From an uncultured Bacteroidales bacterium (GTDB taxonomy: Bacteria > Bacteroidota > Bacteroidia > Bacteroidales > Paludibacteraceae): DNA of 64,000 nucleotides. Both the position numbers and the translations under genes were made by a program. Location of the stretch: NCBI GenBank assembly GCA_900317345.1, contig ONGK01000012.1, positions 1 through 64,000 on the forward strand. Direction: 5' to 3'. Below, piece by piece: positions 1-8,013 of the stretch. Numbering within the stretch: the stretch's first letter is position 1; each line of letters begins with the position of its first letter. Under the pieces are notes generated by a model. The model was not told where the DNA came from and searched no databases. It worked only from the letters and a program-made list of their open reading frames with translations.

Positions 1-870
1 CTGGAAGGGGAACGAGCCAATCAAATTGCCATCGCAGAAGAAGTCAATGGTATAGAATCCTTTCTGCGCTTTCTGCTCCTCATCCAGCGGGCAATAACAG
101 CTGCCTTCATATGCCTCGCCCGTATACTCTATCTCCTGCATCATCGAATACGGCACCTCGCCGCTCTCAAAAGCGAAGAGTTTGTCCTCGCTCTCGCCGA
201 TGAGAACTCCTTCCGGCGTTATGACGCGCGCATAGAGGCTCTTTATGCCCGGAGGACAGGTGATATTTTTGGCAATTACATAGTTGAATTGCAGCTTGCG
301 AATACTGCTCGCCATTTTGGTCTTTCGGTCGTTCTTGTTCAGCGTTATCACTGCGCAAGAAGCCACCTCCAGCATCGATGCACGCGTCACAGTTTCAGTC
401 AGTTGCGCGTTAGCTGTAGATAGTTGCGTATTCTGCTCTCTCACCACCCTGTTCTCCGCGCGGAATTTCTGGTTCTCCTGCGTGAGGCGGGCGTTGGTGG
501 CATTTAGGCTGTCTATCTGGCGGACATAATCTTTCATCACCGAACGGACGGTAGCCAGCTCTTTCTTCAACTCCGCTATACGGCGGGCATTGGAAGCCTT
601 GGTCTGACGCAGTTCCTCCAGCAAATCCTGCACACGCTGCTGCTCACGGCTCAATAAATCCTGCAGGCTGTCGTTGCGGATATCCATCTGCTGATAGCCG
701 TCAAACTGGATGGCGAGGTCTTCATATTCCTCCTCCAGTTCCTCTTTCTCGATGGCCATCTGCTCCACCAATTCGGTTAACTCCTGCCGCTGGTCCAAAT
801 TCCACCACACCAAACCGCCGATAACCAGTAATAGTACGGCGAGAATGATATATACTACTGACTTTTTCAT
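1..870 (-). CDS. Membrane-anchored coiled-coil protein, C-terminus cut off by window edge
   Basis: I translated this directly from the minus strand: 290 codons are open from the ATG at 870 to base 1 and no stop is reached, so the gene is truncated here. Residues 4-23 form one membrane helix. Residues 25 to about 160 are rich in Glu, Gln, Leu, Arg and heptad-like, so a long coiled coil is likely. The remainder looks like a beta-rich globular domain with several Cys. The topology resembles uncharacterised Bacteroidales envelope proteins with a short cytoplasmic N-terminus and a periplasmic coiled coil. It follows the broken murF on the same strand after 27 bases. I do not recognise a named family and give no function. 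Confidence 0.75.
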   Translation of the reverse strand, partial: MKKSVVYIILAVLLLVIGGLVWWNLDQRQELTELVEQMAIEKEELEEEYEDLAIQFDGYQQMDIRNDSLQDLLSREQQRVQDLLEELRQTKASNARRIAELKKELATVRSVMKDYVRQIDSLNATNARLTQENQKFRAENRVVREQNTQLSTANAQLTETVTRASMLEVASCAVITLNKNDRKTKMASSIRKLQFNYVIAKNITCPPGIKSLYARVITPEGVLIGESEDKLFAFESGEVPYSMMQEIEYTGEAYEGSCYCPLDEEQKAQKGFYTIDFFCDGNLIGSFPFQ

Positions 871-891
871 TTTTGTCTTTTGTCTTTTGTC
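871..891. repeat. Heptanucleotide tandem repeat, three copies
   Basis: TTTTGTC is repeated three times head to tail, filling nearly the whole gap between murF and the coiled-coil gene. It is one of several short tandem repeats of this kind in the window. Confidence 0.9.
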
Positions 892-897
892 TTTAAT

Positions 898-2078
898 CTA
901 TAATAACGGTATCGCTTTTTCCAATTGATTACTTCTGCTGCCTTTGAGCAGAATGGTATAGCCCTCCAGCGGCTCTTTGCGCAGATGTTCGCACAGCGCC
1001 TCCACATCGTCGAAAACGGGGTACGGAGCCGTAGTATCTTTGTATTCTTCGCCCACCAGCAGCACTTTGTCCGCCTTGCGCTCCAGGAGCATATTGACGA
1101 TATTCTGATGCTCTAAATGGGTATATTCGCCCAATTCACGCATAGCGCCGAGGATAAAGCATTGGCTTTGGCCTTGGCTGGCCGTAAAGGCATTGATAGC
1201 CGCTGTCATCGAGGTCGGGTTCGCGTTGTAGGCATCCACAACCACGGTATTACGCTCGGTCTGCATAAGCTGCGAGCGGTTGTTGGTCGGCACATAGCTG
1301 CATATCGCCTCGCGGCAGTCCGGCACAATCCACTCCAAACACATGCCAATAGCAAAGGCTGCAGCGATGTTCTCTTGGTTATAATCGCCCACAAGATGTG
1401 TCTCCGACACTTTTATCGGGCACTCCGAAGCTCGATAGCGATAGAGATATACCTCCACCTTTGAATTAGGGATAGTTACCGTGTTGTACCAATGATGCAG
1501 GTTGAATTTCGAGCGCTTAATCTTACGCCCTTTGGGCAAGCGCTTCTCCAGCATTTTGCGCAGAAACGGATTATCATCATTGATGAAAATCGTTCCGCCG
1601 TGGGCTATCATCCAATCATAGAGTTCGCTACTATCTCTACCAGCTCTTTGATATCGCCCGGATGGGAAGCACCCATCTCGATAATCGCCACTTCATGCGC
1701 GCGCGTTATACTTAATAAGGTAAGCGGCACACCGAGCTGGTTATTGAGGTTGCCTTGGGTGTAGCAGACCTTAAATCGCTTGCTAAGCACCGCCGCCGTC
1801 AGCTCTTTGGTGGTCGTCTTTCCGTTCGTTCCGGTGATGGCAATAACGGGGATATCCAGCTGTCTGCGCCATGCCCGCGCCAAATCCTGCAATTCGGCCA
1901 ACGCGTTCTCGCCGCAGATGACGTACTCCGCGCCGGCTGCTTTGGCCTGGTCCACGAAGTCATTTCCGTCAAAATGCTCGCCCTTGAGCGCAACGAAGAC
2001 GCAGCCTTTCGTCACTTTGCGGCTGTCGGTCGTCACGTTCATCGCATCTTTGCCTTCTATCAAAAAACTCCAATCCAT
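898..2078 (-). pseudogene. murF: murF, UDP-MurNAc-tripeptide--D-Ala-D-Ala ligase, disrupted by internal deletion and frameshift
   Basis: MurF adds D-Ala-D-Ala to the peptidoglycan precursor in the cytoplasm. The N-terminal part (2078 down to 1608) carries the Mur ligase ATP loop GTNGKTTT (about residues 83-90) and NLNNQLGVPLT. The C-terminal part (1611 down to 898, another frame) carries GDYNQENIAAA, NRSQ, VDAYNANPTSM and LGAMRELGEYT, all MurF hallmarks. At the joint near 1620-1630 the first frame reads LVEIV then a stop, and the second reads SELYDWMIAHGG. From known MurF proteins about 28 residues are missing, including the conserved T-N-hydrophobic-G-x-A-H-L-E-G-F-G-S segment, and the frame is shifted. 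The start at 2078 is chosen because the ATG at 2102 lies in the promoter -7 box. Either a real lesion or an assembly error; murF is normally essential. Confidence 0.85.
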
Positions 2079-2099
2079 AATTCTTTTCGTTTGAGCGTG

Positions 2100-2131
2100 C
2101 AAAGGTACTGCTTTTTTTTTATATACACAAG
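2100..2131 (-). promoter_or_regulatory. Bacteroidota-type promoter of murF
   Basis: On the minus strand: CTTG, a 20-nt spacer ending in GCAG, then TACCTTTG at 2107-2100. This matches the Bacteroides -33/-7 pattern. The murF ATG at 2078 follows about 20 bases later. Confidence 0.8.
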
Positions 2132-2165
2132 CGAAAAGCGTATTTTGAATGCTTTTCCGCGTTTT

Positions 2166-2861
2166 CTATGAGATATCGCGCACGATGACTTGCGAACCTC
2201 GGACCACAAAAGTAACCGTATAGCCCGCATAATCCAGCTTATATTCGCGGTCCGGATTGTCTTGATAACCCGGCCGCGGATCTTGGCTTAAAATATACGA
2301 AATATCTTCTATTACTTCTCTCGGTATCGAATGCTGGTCTTCTCGTAGGCAACTCGGAGGCGAAGGCAGTCCAATTACCTCTAAAGTATAATCCTTCGCA
2401 CCCTCCGCAAAGCCGTTTTTGGCATCCTCATGGCTGTCCGAAAAACTCAAATACGGCTTGATATCATAAATCGGCGTGCCGTCCAGCAAATCGGCTCCGC
2501 TCACCAGCAGTTCCAACCGGCCGCCTTCTTTGACTACTTTTAGCAATCGTACGCTGCTCAGTCCCAGCGGATTAGGCCGAAACGGCGAACGCGTGGCAAA
2601 AACACCCATCCGTTTGTTTCCGCCCAAGCGCGGCGGACGAACCGTAGGACTCCAGCCTTCATTCGCGCTAAATCCCCAAATCAGCCATAGATGACTGAAT
2701 TCCTCGATGCCGCGCAGCGCCTCAGCCACACTGTAGTCCGGCTCAAAAACGATACGCGTCACTATCGGACTTTCGTCTCTACTCTGACGCGGAATGCCGA
2801 ACTTGTCCGTGTGACCATTTCGGGCGTAGGCAATAGTTTTTAGAGTGGTATTATTCTCCAT
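2166..2861 (-). CDS. trmO: TrmO-like tRNA (t6A37) N6-methyltransferase
   Basis: Family UPF0066/TsaA (E. coli YaeB/TrmO), which methylates N6-threonylcarbamoyladenosine at tRNA position 37 using S-adenosylmethionine. The sequence shows the family core: an N-terminal IAYARN strand, FSHLWLIWGF, then RMGVFATRSPFRPNPLGLSSVRLL and GADLLDGTPIYDIKPYL, followed by a C-terminal extension. Start chosen at 2861 (MENNTTL), because a strong promoter -7 box at 2887-2880 lies inside the longer frame that begins at 2921. 231 residues, normal for the family. It is transcribed toward murF and probably forms its own short unit. Confidence 0.9.
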   Translation of the reverse strand: MENNTTLKTIAYARNGHTDKFGIPRQSRDESPIVTRIVFEPDYSVAEALRGIEEFSHLWLIWGFSANEGWSPTVRPPRLGGNKRMGVFATRSPFRPNPLGLSSVRLLKVVKEGGRLELLVSGADLLDGTPIYDIKPYLSFSDSHEDAKNGFAEGAKDYTLEVIGLPSPPSCLREDQHSIPREVIEDISYILSQDPRPGYQDNPDREYKLDYAGYTVTFVVRGSQVIVRDIS

Positions 2862-2879
2862 ATGACAGCAAAAACACCG

Positions 2880-2911
2880 CAAAATTACACTTTTTTTGCT
2901 AAAAATGCAAG
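2880..2911 (-). promoter_or_regulatory. Bacteroidota-type promoter of trmO
   Basis: On the minus strand: CTTG, a 20-nt A/T-rich spacer, then TAATTTTG at 2887-2880. The trmO ATG is 19 bases downstream of the -7 box. Confidence 0.75.
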
Positions 2912-2926
2912 AAAAATACAAAAAAA

Positions 2927-2958
2927 TTTGTGTATATCAAAAAAAAGCAGTACTTTTG
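2927..2958 (+). promoter_or_regulatory. Promoter of tRNA-Phe
   Basis: TTTG (2927-2930), a 20-nt spacer ending in GCAG, then TACTTTTG (2951-2958). It lies about 80 bases upstream of tRNA-Phe, leaving a transcribed leader. Confidence 0.8.
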
Positions 2959-3037
2959 CACCCGCTTTCGTCCGAAGAGCATTTTTTATGCCCCTTCCGG
3001 CGGAGGCCAGTTTCCCCGATTAGCGGGGACACTTCCG

Positions 3038-3113
3038 GGTGCCATAGCTCAGTTGGTAGAGCAAAGGACTGAAAATCCTTGTGTCCCTAGTTCGATTCTC
3101 GGTGGCACCACCA
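3038..3113 (+). tRNA. tRNA-Phe (GAA)
   Basis: A cloverleaf can be folded by eye. The acceptor stem is GGTGCCA with TGGCACC, the D arm GCTC-AGTTGGTA-GAGC, the anticodon stem AAGGA/TCCTT around loop CTGAAAA (anticodon GAA), the T loop TTCGATT. The discriminator A is followed by an encoded CCA (3111-3113). One oddity is a T-C mismatch in the middle of the T stem (CCTAG against CTCGG). Followed at once by a terminator hairpin. Confidence 0.95.
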
Positions 3114-3148
3114 AAAAGACTTTCACATCTGTGGGAGTCTTTTTGTTT
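3113..3148 (+). terminator. Rho-independent terminator of tRNA-Phe
   Basis: The inverted repeat AAAAAGACT (3113-3121) and AGTCTTTTT (3136-3144) starts right after the tRNA, and its T-rich 3' arm runs on as GTTTT. Confidence 0.75.
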
Positions 3149-3171
3149 TATGTAAAAAAATTGTGCAAAAA

Positions 3172-3203
3172 TTTGCATATATGCAATTTTTGTAGTATCT
3201 TTG
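3172..3203 (+). promoter_or_regulatory. Orphan promoter between the two tRNA genes
   Basis: TTTG (3172-3175), a 20-nt spacer, then TATCTTTG (3196-3203). The region includes the 14-bp palindrome TTGCATATATGCAA. Downstream there is only a 13-codon reading frame (3212-3253, MKKFRSLGGSDAE) before the convergent tRNA-Asn terminator. The product is unknown: a leader peptide, a small RNA, or a remnant. Confidence 0.65.
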
Positions 3204-3261
3204 CACTCGAAATGAAAAAGTTTCGCTCTCTCGGTGGGTCGGACGCTGAATAGGGGTAGGA

Positions 3262-3299
3262 AAACAAAAGAAGCACCCACGACCTGCGTAAGTGCTTCT
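3262..3299 (-). terminator. Terminator of tRNA-Asn
   Basis: AGAAGCAC (3269-3276) pairs with GTGCTTCT (3292-3299). Read on the minus strand the stem lies just 3' of tRNA-Asn and is followed by TTTGTTTT. Confidence 0.7.
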
Positions 3300-3300
3300 G

Positions 3301-3374
3301 CGCTCCCTCTAGGACTTGAACCTAGGACCCCCTGATTAACAGTCAGATGCTCTAACCGACTGAGCTAAGGAAGC
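3301..3374 (-). tRNA. tRNA-Asn (GTT)
   Basis: Read on the minus strand, the acceptor stem is GCTTCCT with AGGGAGC (one G-T wobble). The D arm is GCTC-AGTCGGTTA-GAGC, the anticodon loop CTGTTAA gives anticodon GTT, and the T arm is CCTAG-GTTCAAGT-CCTAG-like. CCA is not encoded, unlike in tRNA-Phe. Confidence 0.95.
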
Positions 3375-3407
3375 TCGATTTGTGCTCCCGTTTTTCGAAA
3401 GCGGGTG

Positions 3408-3439
3408 CAAAAGTACTGCTTTTTTTTGATATATGCAAA
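3408..3439 (-). promoter_or_regulatory. Promoter of tRNA-Asn
   Basis: On the minus strand: TTTG, a 20-nt spacer ending in GCAG, then TACTTTTG at 3415-3408. The first tRNA base is about 34 bases downstream. The upstream part (TTTGCATATATC) is a half-degenerate copy of the palindrome seen at 3172. Confidence 0.8.
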
Positions 3440-3516
3440 TTATTTGCGAAAAAAATGAGTCTGACAGTGTACTTTTTTGAAAAATATAGCCTACAAGGCG
3501 CTAAAATACACACAAA

Positions 3517-4521
3517 ATGAAAAAAATTTTAGGTTTAGGCAATGCGTTGACGGATATCCTTCTGCAGGTGAGCGAGGATGATTTGCGCGAGCTGGGATTC
3601 CCGAAAGGAAGTATGAATCTTATTTCCAAAGACCAGGCGGAGCAGATTCAATACCGCTTCCTGTCGGTACGAAAGAGAATGGTGGCGGGCGGTTCTGCTT
3701 CCAACACCATCAACTGCATCGCTTCGCTGGGCGGCAAATCGGCGTTCATCGGCAAAATCGGAAATGACGAAGTCGGCGATTTCTACCGCGAGGACATGAT
3801 TAAGAATGGCGTCAAACCGATTCTTCTGCTCTCGCAAAACTCGATGTCGGGTTTCTCTATCGTGCTGGTAACGCCCGACGGCGAACGGACGTTTGCCACC
3901 TATCTGGGAGCCGCAGCGGAGCTATGCGCAGATGATATATCCAAAGATGCATTCAACGGATATGACATCTTCCATATTGAGGGATACCTCGTGCAGAACC
4001 ATGATTTGCTGGAGAAATCGCTCCGCCTTGCCAAAGAGGCAGGATGCATGGTATCGCTCGATTTGGCTTCCTATAACGTCGTCAACGAGAACCACGCTTT
4101 CCTCAAAGAGCTGGTGAAGAAATATGTGGATATCGTCTTTGCCAACGAGGATGAGTCCTTCGCCTACACCCATCTCAACCCCGAAGAGGCGGTGCAGATG
4201 ATCGCAGAGCAATGCGATATCGCCGTGGTCAAAGTAGGCAAGAACGGCTCGTATATCCAGCAGGGAAGCAGGCGTCACCACATAGGCGCCATCACCACCA
4301 GCTGTACCGATTCCACGGGCGCAGGCGATTTCTTCGCGGGCGGTTTCCTGCATGCCCTCGCAGACGGATTTGATATCCGCCGCTGCGCAGAGATTGGTAC
4401 GATTGCGGCAGGACGAGTGGTAGAAGTGGTGGGAACCAAGCTTTCAGATGATATGTGGGAGGAGATTCGCCGTATATGCGCGCTCTACCGCGGATTTATG
4501 CAGAAATATGATAAGGAGTAG
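3517..4521 (+). CDS. PfkB-family carbohydrate/nucleoside kinase (adenosine kinase-like)
   Basis: A cytosolic ribokinase-fold kinase that transfers phosphate from ATP to a sugar or nucleoside hydroxyl. Visible signatures are GNALTDILL near the start, the GGSASNTINCIASLGG substrate and oxyanion region (PfkB signature 1) around residues 57-75, and DSTGAGDFFAGGF from residue 265 (signature 2) with Asp271 as catalytic base. 334 residues, typical. Bacteroidota homologues are usually named adenosine kinase, but substrate cannot be told from the motifs. The upstream region has only an imperfect promoter (TTTG at 3443, TACTTTTTTG at 3470, spacing too long). A tandem heptamer repeat separates it from plsC. 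Confidence 0.85.
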   Translation: MKKILGLGNALTDILLQVSEDDLRELGFPKGSMNLISKDQAEQIQYRFLSVRKRMVAGGSASNTINCIASLGGKSAFIGKIGNDEVGDFYREDMIKNGVKPILLLSQNSMSGFSIVLVTPDGERTFATYLGAAAELCADDISKDAFNGYDIFHIEGYLVQNHDLLEKSLRLAKEAGCMVSLDLASYNVVNENHAFLKELVKKYVDIVFANEDESFAYTHLNPEEAVQMIAEQCDIAVVKVGKNGSYIQQGSRRHHIGAITTSCTDSTGAGDFFAGGFLHALADGFDIRRCAEIGTIAAGRVVEVVGTKLSDDMWEEIRRICALYRGFMQKYDKE

Positions 4522-4523
4522 AA

Positions 4524-4557
4524 AGACAATAGACAATAGACAATAGACAATAGACAA
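4524..4557. repeat. Heptanucleotide tandem repeat, four copies plus partial
   Basis: AGACAAT is repeated four times in register, then a partial copy, directly after the stop of the kinase gene and before plsC. No hairpin or promoter is seen in it. Confidence 0.95.
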
Positions 4558-4565
4558 AAGAAAAT

Positions 4566-5294
4566 ATGAAATATATCATTCTTCCTTTTTATGTGTTATG
4601 GCAATACCTGATAGCGTGGCCGCTGCTATGCCTGCTGACGGTATTTACCGCTGTTTTCACCATTTGCACCGTGCACTGGCGCAATGCGGAGTTTGTGCAT
4701 AAGGTGCAGCAGTTCTGGTCACGGGCGTTCTTCCGGCTGATGTTCCTGCCCGTTTCCGTAGATGGCGCCGAGCATATCAAACCCGGCCAGAGTTATGTAT
4801 TCGTGGCGAACCACCAGTCGATGTTCGATGTATGGCTCGTATACGGATGGCTGCCGGTTATCTTCAAATGGCTGATGAAAGCGGAGTTGCGCAAAGTGCC
4901 GTTTGTAGGCACCGGTTGCAAAGCCGCAGGGCATATCTTCATAGACCGTCGTAACGCCAAGGCGGCGATGGAGAGCCTCAAAGAGGTGGAGAAACAGCTG
5001 GTGGACGGTGTATGCACGGTTATTTTCCCGGAAGGCACACGTTCGCTGAACGGCGAAGTGGGCCGATTCAAACGCGGAGCATTCCAGATAGCGTGGGATT
5101 TAGGCCTGCCCGTTATTCCGCTTTCGCTGGACGGATGCTTTGAGGTGCTGCCCAAAGGCAAACCATTCGTCCACTACGCGCCCGTACATATGCACATCGG
5201 CGAACCGATTGACTTGAAGCAATTCGCAGACTCCAACGAGGCCATCGAGGCTGTCCGGAATGCCGTCATCGAAGGAAGAAGGGAAAAGCGTTAA
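4566..5294 (+). CDS. plsC: 1-acyl-sn-glycerol-3-phosphate acyltransferase (PlsC/LPLAT)
   Basis: Makes phosphatidic acid by acylating lysophosphatidic acid at the inner face of the cytoplasmic membrane. An N-terminal hydrophobic segment (about residues 4-35) anchors it. The HX4D catalytic motif is NHQSMFD (His83, Asp88), and the glycerophosphate-binding motif FPEGTRS is at 154-160, followed by PVIPLSLDG. 242 residues, a normal length. It lies 45 bases after the kinase gene on the same strand and probably belongs to the same transcript. A different acyl acceptor (for example an ornithine lipid) cannot be excluded. Confidence 0.9.
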   Translation: MKYIILPFYVLWQYLIAWPLLCLLTVFTAVFTICTVHWRNAEFVHKVQQFWSRAFFRLMFLPVSVDGAEHIKPGQSYVFVANHQSMFDVWLVYGWLPVIFKWLMKAELRKVPFVGTGCKAAGHIFIDRRNAKAAMESLKEVEKQLVDGVCTVIFPEGTRSLNGEVGRFKRGAFQIAWDLGLPVIPLSLDGCFEVLPKGKPFVHYAPVHMHIGEPIDLKQFADSNEAIEAVRNAVIEGRREKR

Positions 5295-5330
5295 ACCGTT
5301 AATTTGTTAAATCGTTAAACTGATAATACT

Positions 5331-5762
5331 ATGCATTCAGACCCTAAAGATTGTCTCTATTGCACCAACAATGAGACGCTGCATAACCTGATGATTGAAA
5401 TCGCGCACCTGCGCGTATCGCGTGCTTTCCTCTTCAAGGAGCAGACCTACCACGGCCGTTGCCTGGTGGCGTATGACCAGCATGTGAACGACCTCAATGA
5501 GCTGTCCGATGAGCAGCGCAACCTGTTCATGGCCGATGTGGCGGATGTGACACGCGCCATGCAGAAACTGTTCAAACCGGAGAAAATAAACTACGGCGCT
5601 TATTCGGACAAACTGAGCCATCTGCATTTTCATCTGGCCCCAAAATATGTGGACGGACCGGATTATGGCGGCACATTCCAGATGAACCCCGGCAAAGTAT
5701 ATCTGAGCGAGGCGGAATATGCCCAGATGGTTGAGGCACTGAGGAAAGAATTAGGCAAATAA
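5331..5762 (+). CDS. HIT-family nucleotide hydrolase
   Basis: A histidine-triad protein: HLHFHLAPK at 97-105 gives the His-x-His-x-His triad (97, 99, 101) that cleaves nucleotide phosphoesters or phosphoramidates. Cys8, Cys11 and two His (18, 51) could form a zinc site of the kind seen in some HIT proteins. 143 residues, normal. The stop codon overlaps the holB ATG by one base (TAATG), so the two are probably translationally coupled. The specific substrate is unknown. Confidence 0.88.
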   Translation: MHSDPKDCLYCTNNETLHNLMIEIAHLRVSRAFLFKEQTYHGRCLVAYDQHVNDLNELSDEQRNLFMADVADVTRAMQKLFKPEKINYGAYSDKLSHLHFHLAPKYVDGPDYGGTFQMNPGKVYLSEAEYAQMVEALRKELGK

Positions 5763-6913
5763 TGCTTTTCCGGGATATCATAGGCCAAGACGAGACCAAG
5801 CGCCAGTTGCGCATGGCTGTGCGTGAAGGGCGTGTGCCGCACGCGCAGCTTTTCACCGGCATATCGGGTATCGGCAAACTGCAACTGGCTTTGGCATATG
5901 CGCAATATCTGAATTGCCCGCATCGGACGGACGAAGACAGTTGCGGCACATGCCCCACATGCATGCAATATCAGCATTTGCAGCATCCGGACTTGCATTT
6001 CGTCTTCCCGTTGCCCGGCGCAGGCGATGCTTGCGATAATTATCTGGAGCCATGGCGGGAAATACTGCTCAACCGCCGGTATTTCGATCTCGACGATTGG
6101 TATCAGACTATCGGCGCAGAGAACAAGCAAGGCCTCATCCCGCAATCGGAGGCACAGGAGATTATCCGTAAACTGAGCCTGAAAGCCTACGGCGAAGGCT
6201 ATAAGGTGGTCGTCATTTGGCAACCGGAAAAGATGAATACCGTAGCGGCAAACAAATTGCTCAAACTGCTGGAAGAACCGCCTGCAGAAACGGTCTTCCT
6301 GCTGGTGAGCGATACGCCGGAGCAACTGTTATCTACAATCTTGTCGCGCGTACAGACGATTCGCGTGCCGCGATTGGATGAAGCAACGATTGCGGCGGGA
6401 TTGGAGAAAGAAGGCATCGAGCCGGGCAAGGCAAAAGATATTGCCCGCATAGCGAATGGCAGTTACTTAAGTGCGCGAAAGAAAGCGGAAGCGCAGGAGA
6501 CAGAGCAGCAGGAACTGGCTGATTTCATCGCCCTCTTCCGCGATGCATACACCGTAGGCGTGCTCAAAGACCCGCAGAAAAAATACGAGTCGCTCAAGCG
6601 CCTGCGCCAGTGGAGTCTGGATATATCGGCTATAGGGCGCGAGAAGCAGAAGCATTTCCTCCAATACGCCCAGCAACAGGTGCGGGAGAACTACATCCGC
6701 AATATAGGCGAAGAGGCGCTCAACTACCAGATGGATGCCGAGCGGGCATTCTCCGCCAAGTTTGCGCCGTTCATCCACAACGGGAATGTCGAACTGATTA
6801 TGAACCAACTCGACCTCGCCGAACGACAAATAGAACAAAACGGCAACGCGAAGATGATTTTCTTCGACCTTTGCCTGCAAATGATAGTGTTGATTAAAAA
6901 ACCGAAGATATGA
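5762..6913 (+). CDS. holB: DNA polymerase III delta' subunit (HolB)
   Basis: A clamp-loader subunit acting with delta and DnaX to load the sliding clamp. The N-terminal AAA+ module shows GQDETKRQL, a P-loop-like GISGIGK (33-39) and a four-Cys zinc module (Cys52, 61, 64, 67). This is followed by KLLKLLEEPPAETVFLLVS and the arginine-finger-like region TILSRVQTIR. The C-terminal collar domain is helical. 383 residues, as in other Bacteroidales. The 3' end overlaps the next gene by 4 bases (ATGA). Confidence 0.92.
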   Translation: MLFRDIIGQDETKRQLRMAVREGRVPHAQLFTGISGIGKLQLALAYAQYLNCPHRTDEDSCGTCPTCMQYQHLQHPDLHFVFPLPGAGDACDNYLEPWREILLNRRYFDLDDWYQTIGAENKQGLIPQSEAQEIIRKLSLKAYGEGYKVVVIWQPEKMNTVAANKLLKLLEEPPAETVFLLVSDTPEQLLSTILSRVQTIRVPRLDEATIAAGLEKEGIEPGKAKDIARIANGSYLSARKKAEAQETEQQELADFIALFRDAYTVGVLKDPQKKYESLKRLRQWSLDISAIGREKQKHFLQYAQQQVRENYIRNIGEEALNYQMDAERAFSAKFAPFIHNGNVELIMNQLDLAERQIEQNGNAKMIFFDLCLQMIVLIKKPKI

Positions 6914-8013
6914 AAAAATATACCGACGGAACAGGACATTACGAACTGGGCGCATCCGCAACAAAGCGCAACTCTGCGCATATGCTGCCCGTCTGCGACT
7001 GGTTGAACGACCTGCCTGAGAATACGCAACTGACAGACCTTATCGAGGTGCAATTCAAGAATACCCGAAAAGGCTATTTCCACAATAGTATTCATCTGCC
7101 TCTGGAGAAAGGCGTGAAGATAGTGGTGGAGGCCAATCCGGGCTATGACGTAGGCGAAGTGGTTCTGACAGGCAAGCTGGTGGAACTGCAGATGCGCAAG
7201 AACCGGATTGACTCGTCCCGATACGAGGTGAGGAACGTACTGCGCATCGCCACCGACGAAGACTTGGAGCGGGCAGCAAAGGCGCATGCACGCGAACAAG
7301 AGACGATGATTAAGGCACGAGAACTGGCCAAATCGCTTGGTCTGGAGATGAAAATCGGCGATGTGGAATATCAAGGCGACGGCTCGAAAGCCATCTTCTT
7401 CTATATCGCGGACGGTCGTGTCGATTTCCGCCAACTGATAAAGGTATACGCCGAAACATTCCGCATCCGCGTGGAGATGAAGCAAATCGGTGCGCGTCAG
7501 GAGGCAGGACGCATCGGTGGAACAGGTCCCTGCGGACGGGAATTATGCTGCTCCACATGGATGATTAATTTCACATCGGTGGGAACGGGCGCCGCACGGC
7601 TCCAGAATATTTCGCCCAATCCGCAGAAGTTAGCCGGTATGTGCGCCAAACTCAAGTGTTGCTTGAACTACGAGGTGCCGGTTTACGAAGATGCCGCCAA
7701 AGGGCTGCCGGCACGGAATATACAACTGGAGACCAAAGAAGGCACATTCTATTTCTTCGCCTCCGACCCATTGGCAGGCACTGTGACATATTCGTCTGAT
7801 GAGCATGTGATGGCAAACTTGACCACACTGACAGCGGCTCGCGCATGGGAAATCATCAATATGAACAAGCAAGGCGAGAAACCCGACAATCTGGAGGGCA
7901 CACGCGCTGTGAGCACCGAGATCGGTTATCAGACCGGGCATGGCGATGTGACGCGCTTTGACAGAAAGAAGAAACATCACGGCCACGGACGGGATAGGAG
8001 GGACAAACAATGA
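6910..8013 (+). CDS. ricT: PSP1 C-terminal domain protein (RicT/YaaT-like)
   Basis: Homologous to B. subtilis YaaT (RicT), part of the iron-sulfur RicAFT complex that affects RNase Y activity. The role in Bacteroidota is not established. The PSP1 domain spans about residues 40-280. Cysteines sit at the family positions CGRELCC (208, 213, 214) and CAKLKCC (245, 250, 251), suited to an Fe-S cluster. The C-terminus is basic (RKKKHHGHGRDRRDK), perhaps RNA-binding. It lies between holB and gldH, an order common in Bacteroidales, with 4-base overlaps on both sides. Confidence 0.88.
   Translation: MKKYTDGTGHYELGASATKRNSAHMLPVCDWLNDLPENTQLTDLIEVQFKNTRKGYFHNSIHLPLEKGVKIVVEANPGYDVGEVVLTGKLVELQMRKNRIDSSRYEVRNVLRIATDEDLERAAKAHAREQETMIKARELAKSLGLEMKIGDVEYQGDGSKAIFFYIADGRVDFRQLIKVYAETFRIRVEMKQIGARQEAGRIGGTGPCGRELCCSTWMINFTSVGTGAARLQNISPNPQKLAGMCAKLKCCLNYEVPVYEDAAKGLPARNIQLETKEGTFYFFASDPLAGTVTYSSDEHVMANLTTLTAARAWEIINMNKQGEKPDNLEGTRAVSTEIGYQTGHGDVTRFDRKKKHHGHGRDRRDKQ

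Noticed and set aside
2078..2102. ATG at 2102 as murF start
   Set aside because: It lies within the -7 promoter box; the ATG at 2078 fits transcript start and protein alignment.
2930..3253. 107-codon plus-strand frame
   Set aside because: It runs through tRNA-Phe, its terminator and a promoter, and only its last 13 codons could be translated separately.
3443..3479. Promoter for the PfkB kinase gene
   Set aside because: The -7-like TACTTTTTTG does not match TAnnTTTG and the spacing to TTTG is 23 bases, so it is left out of the features.
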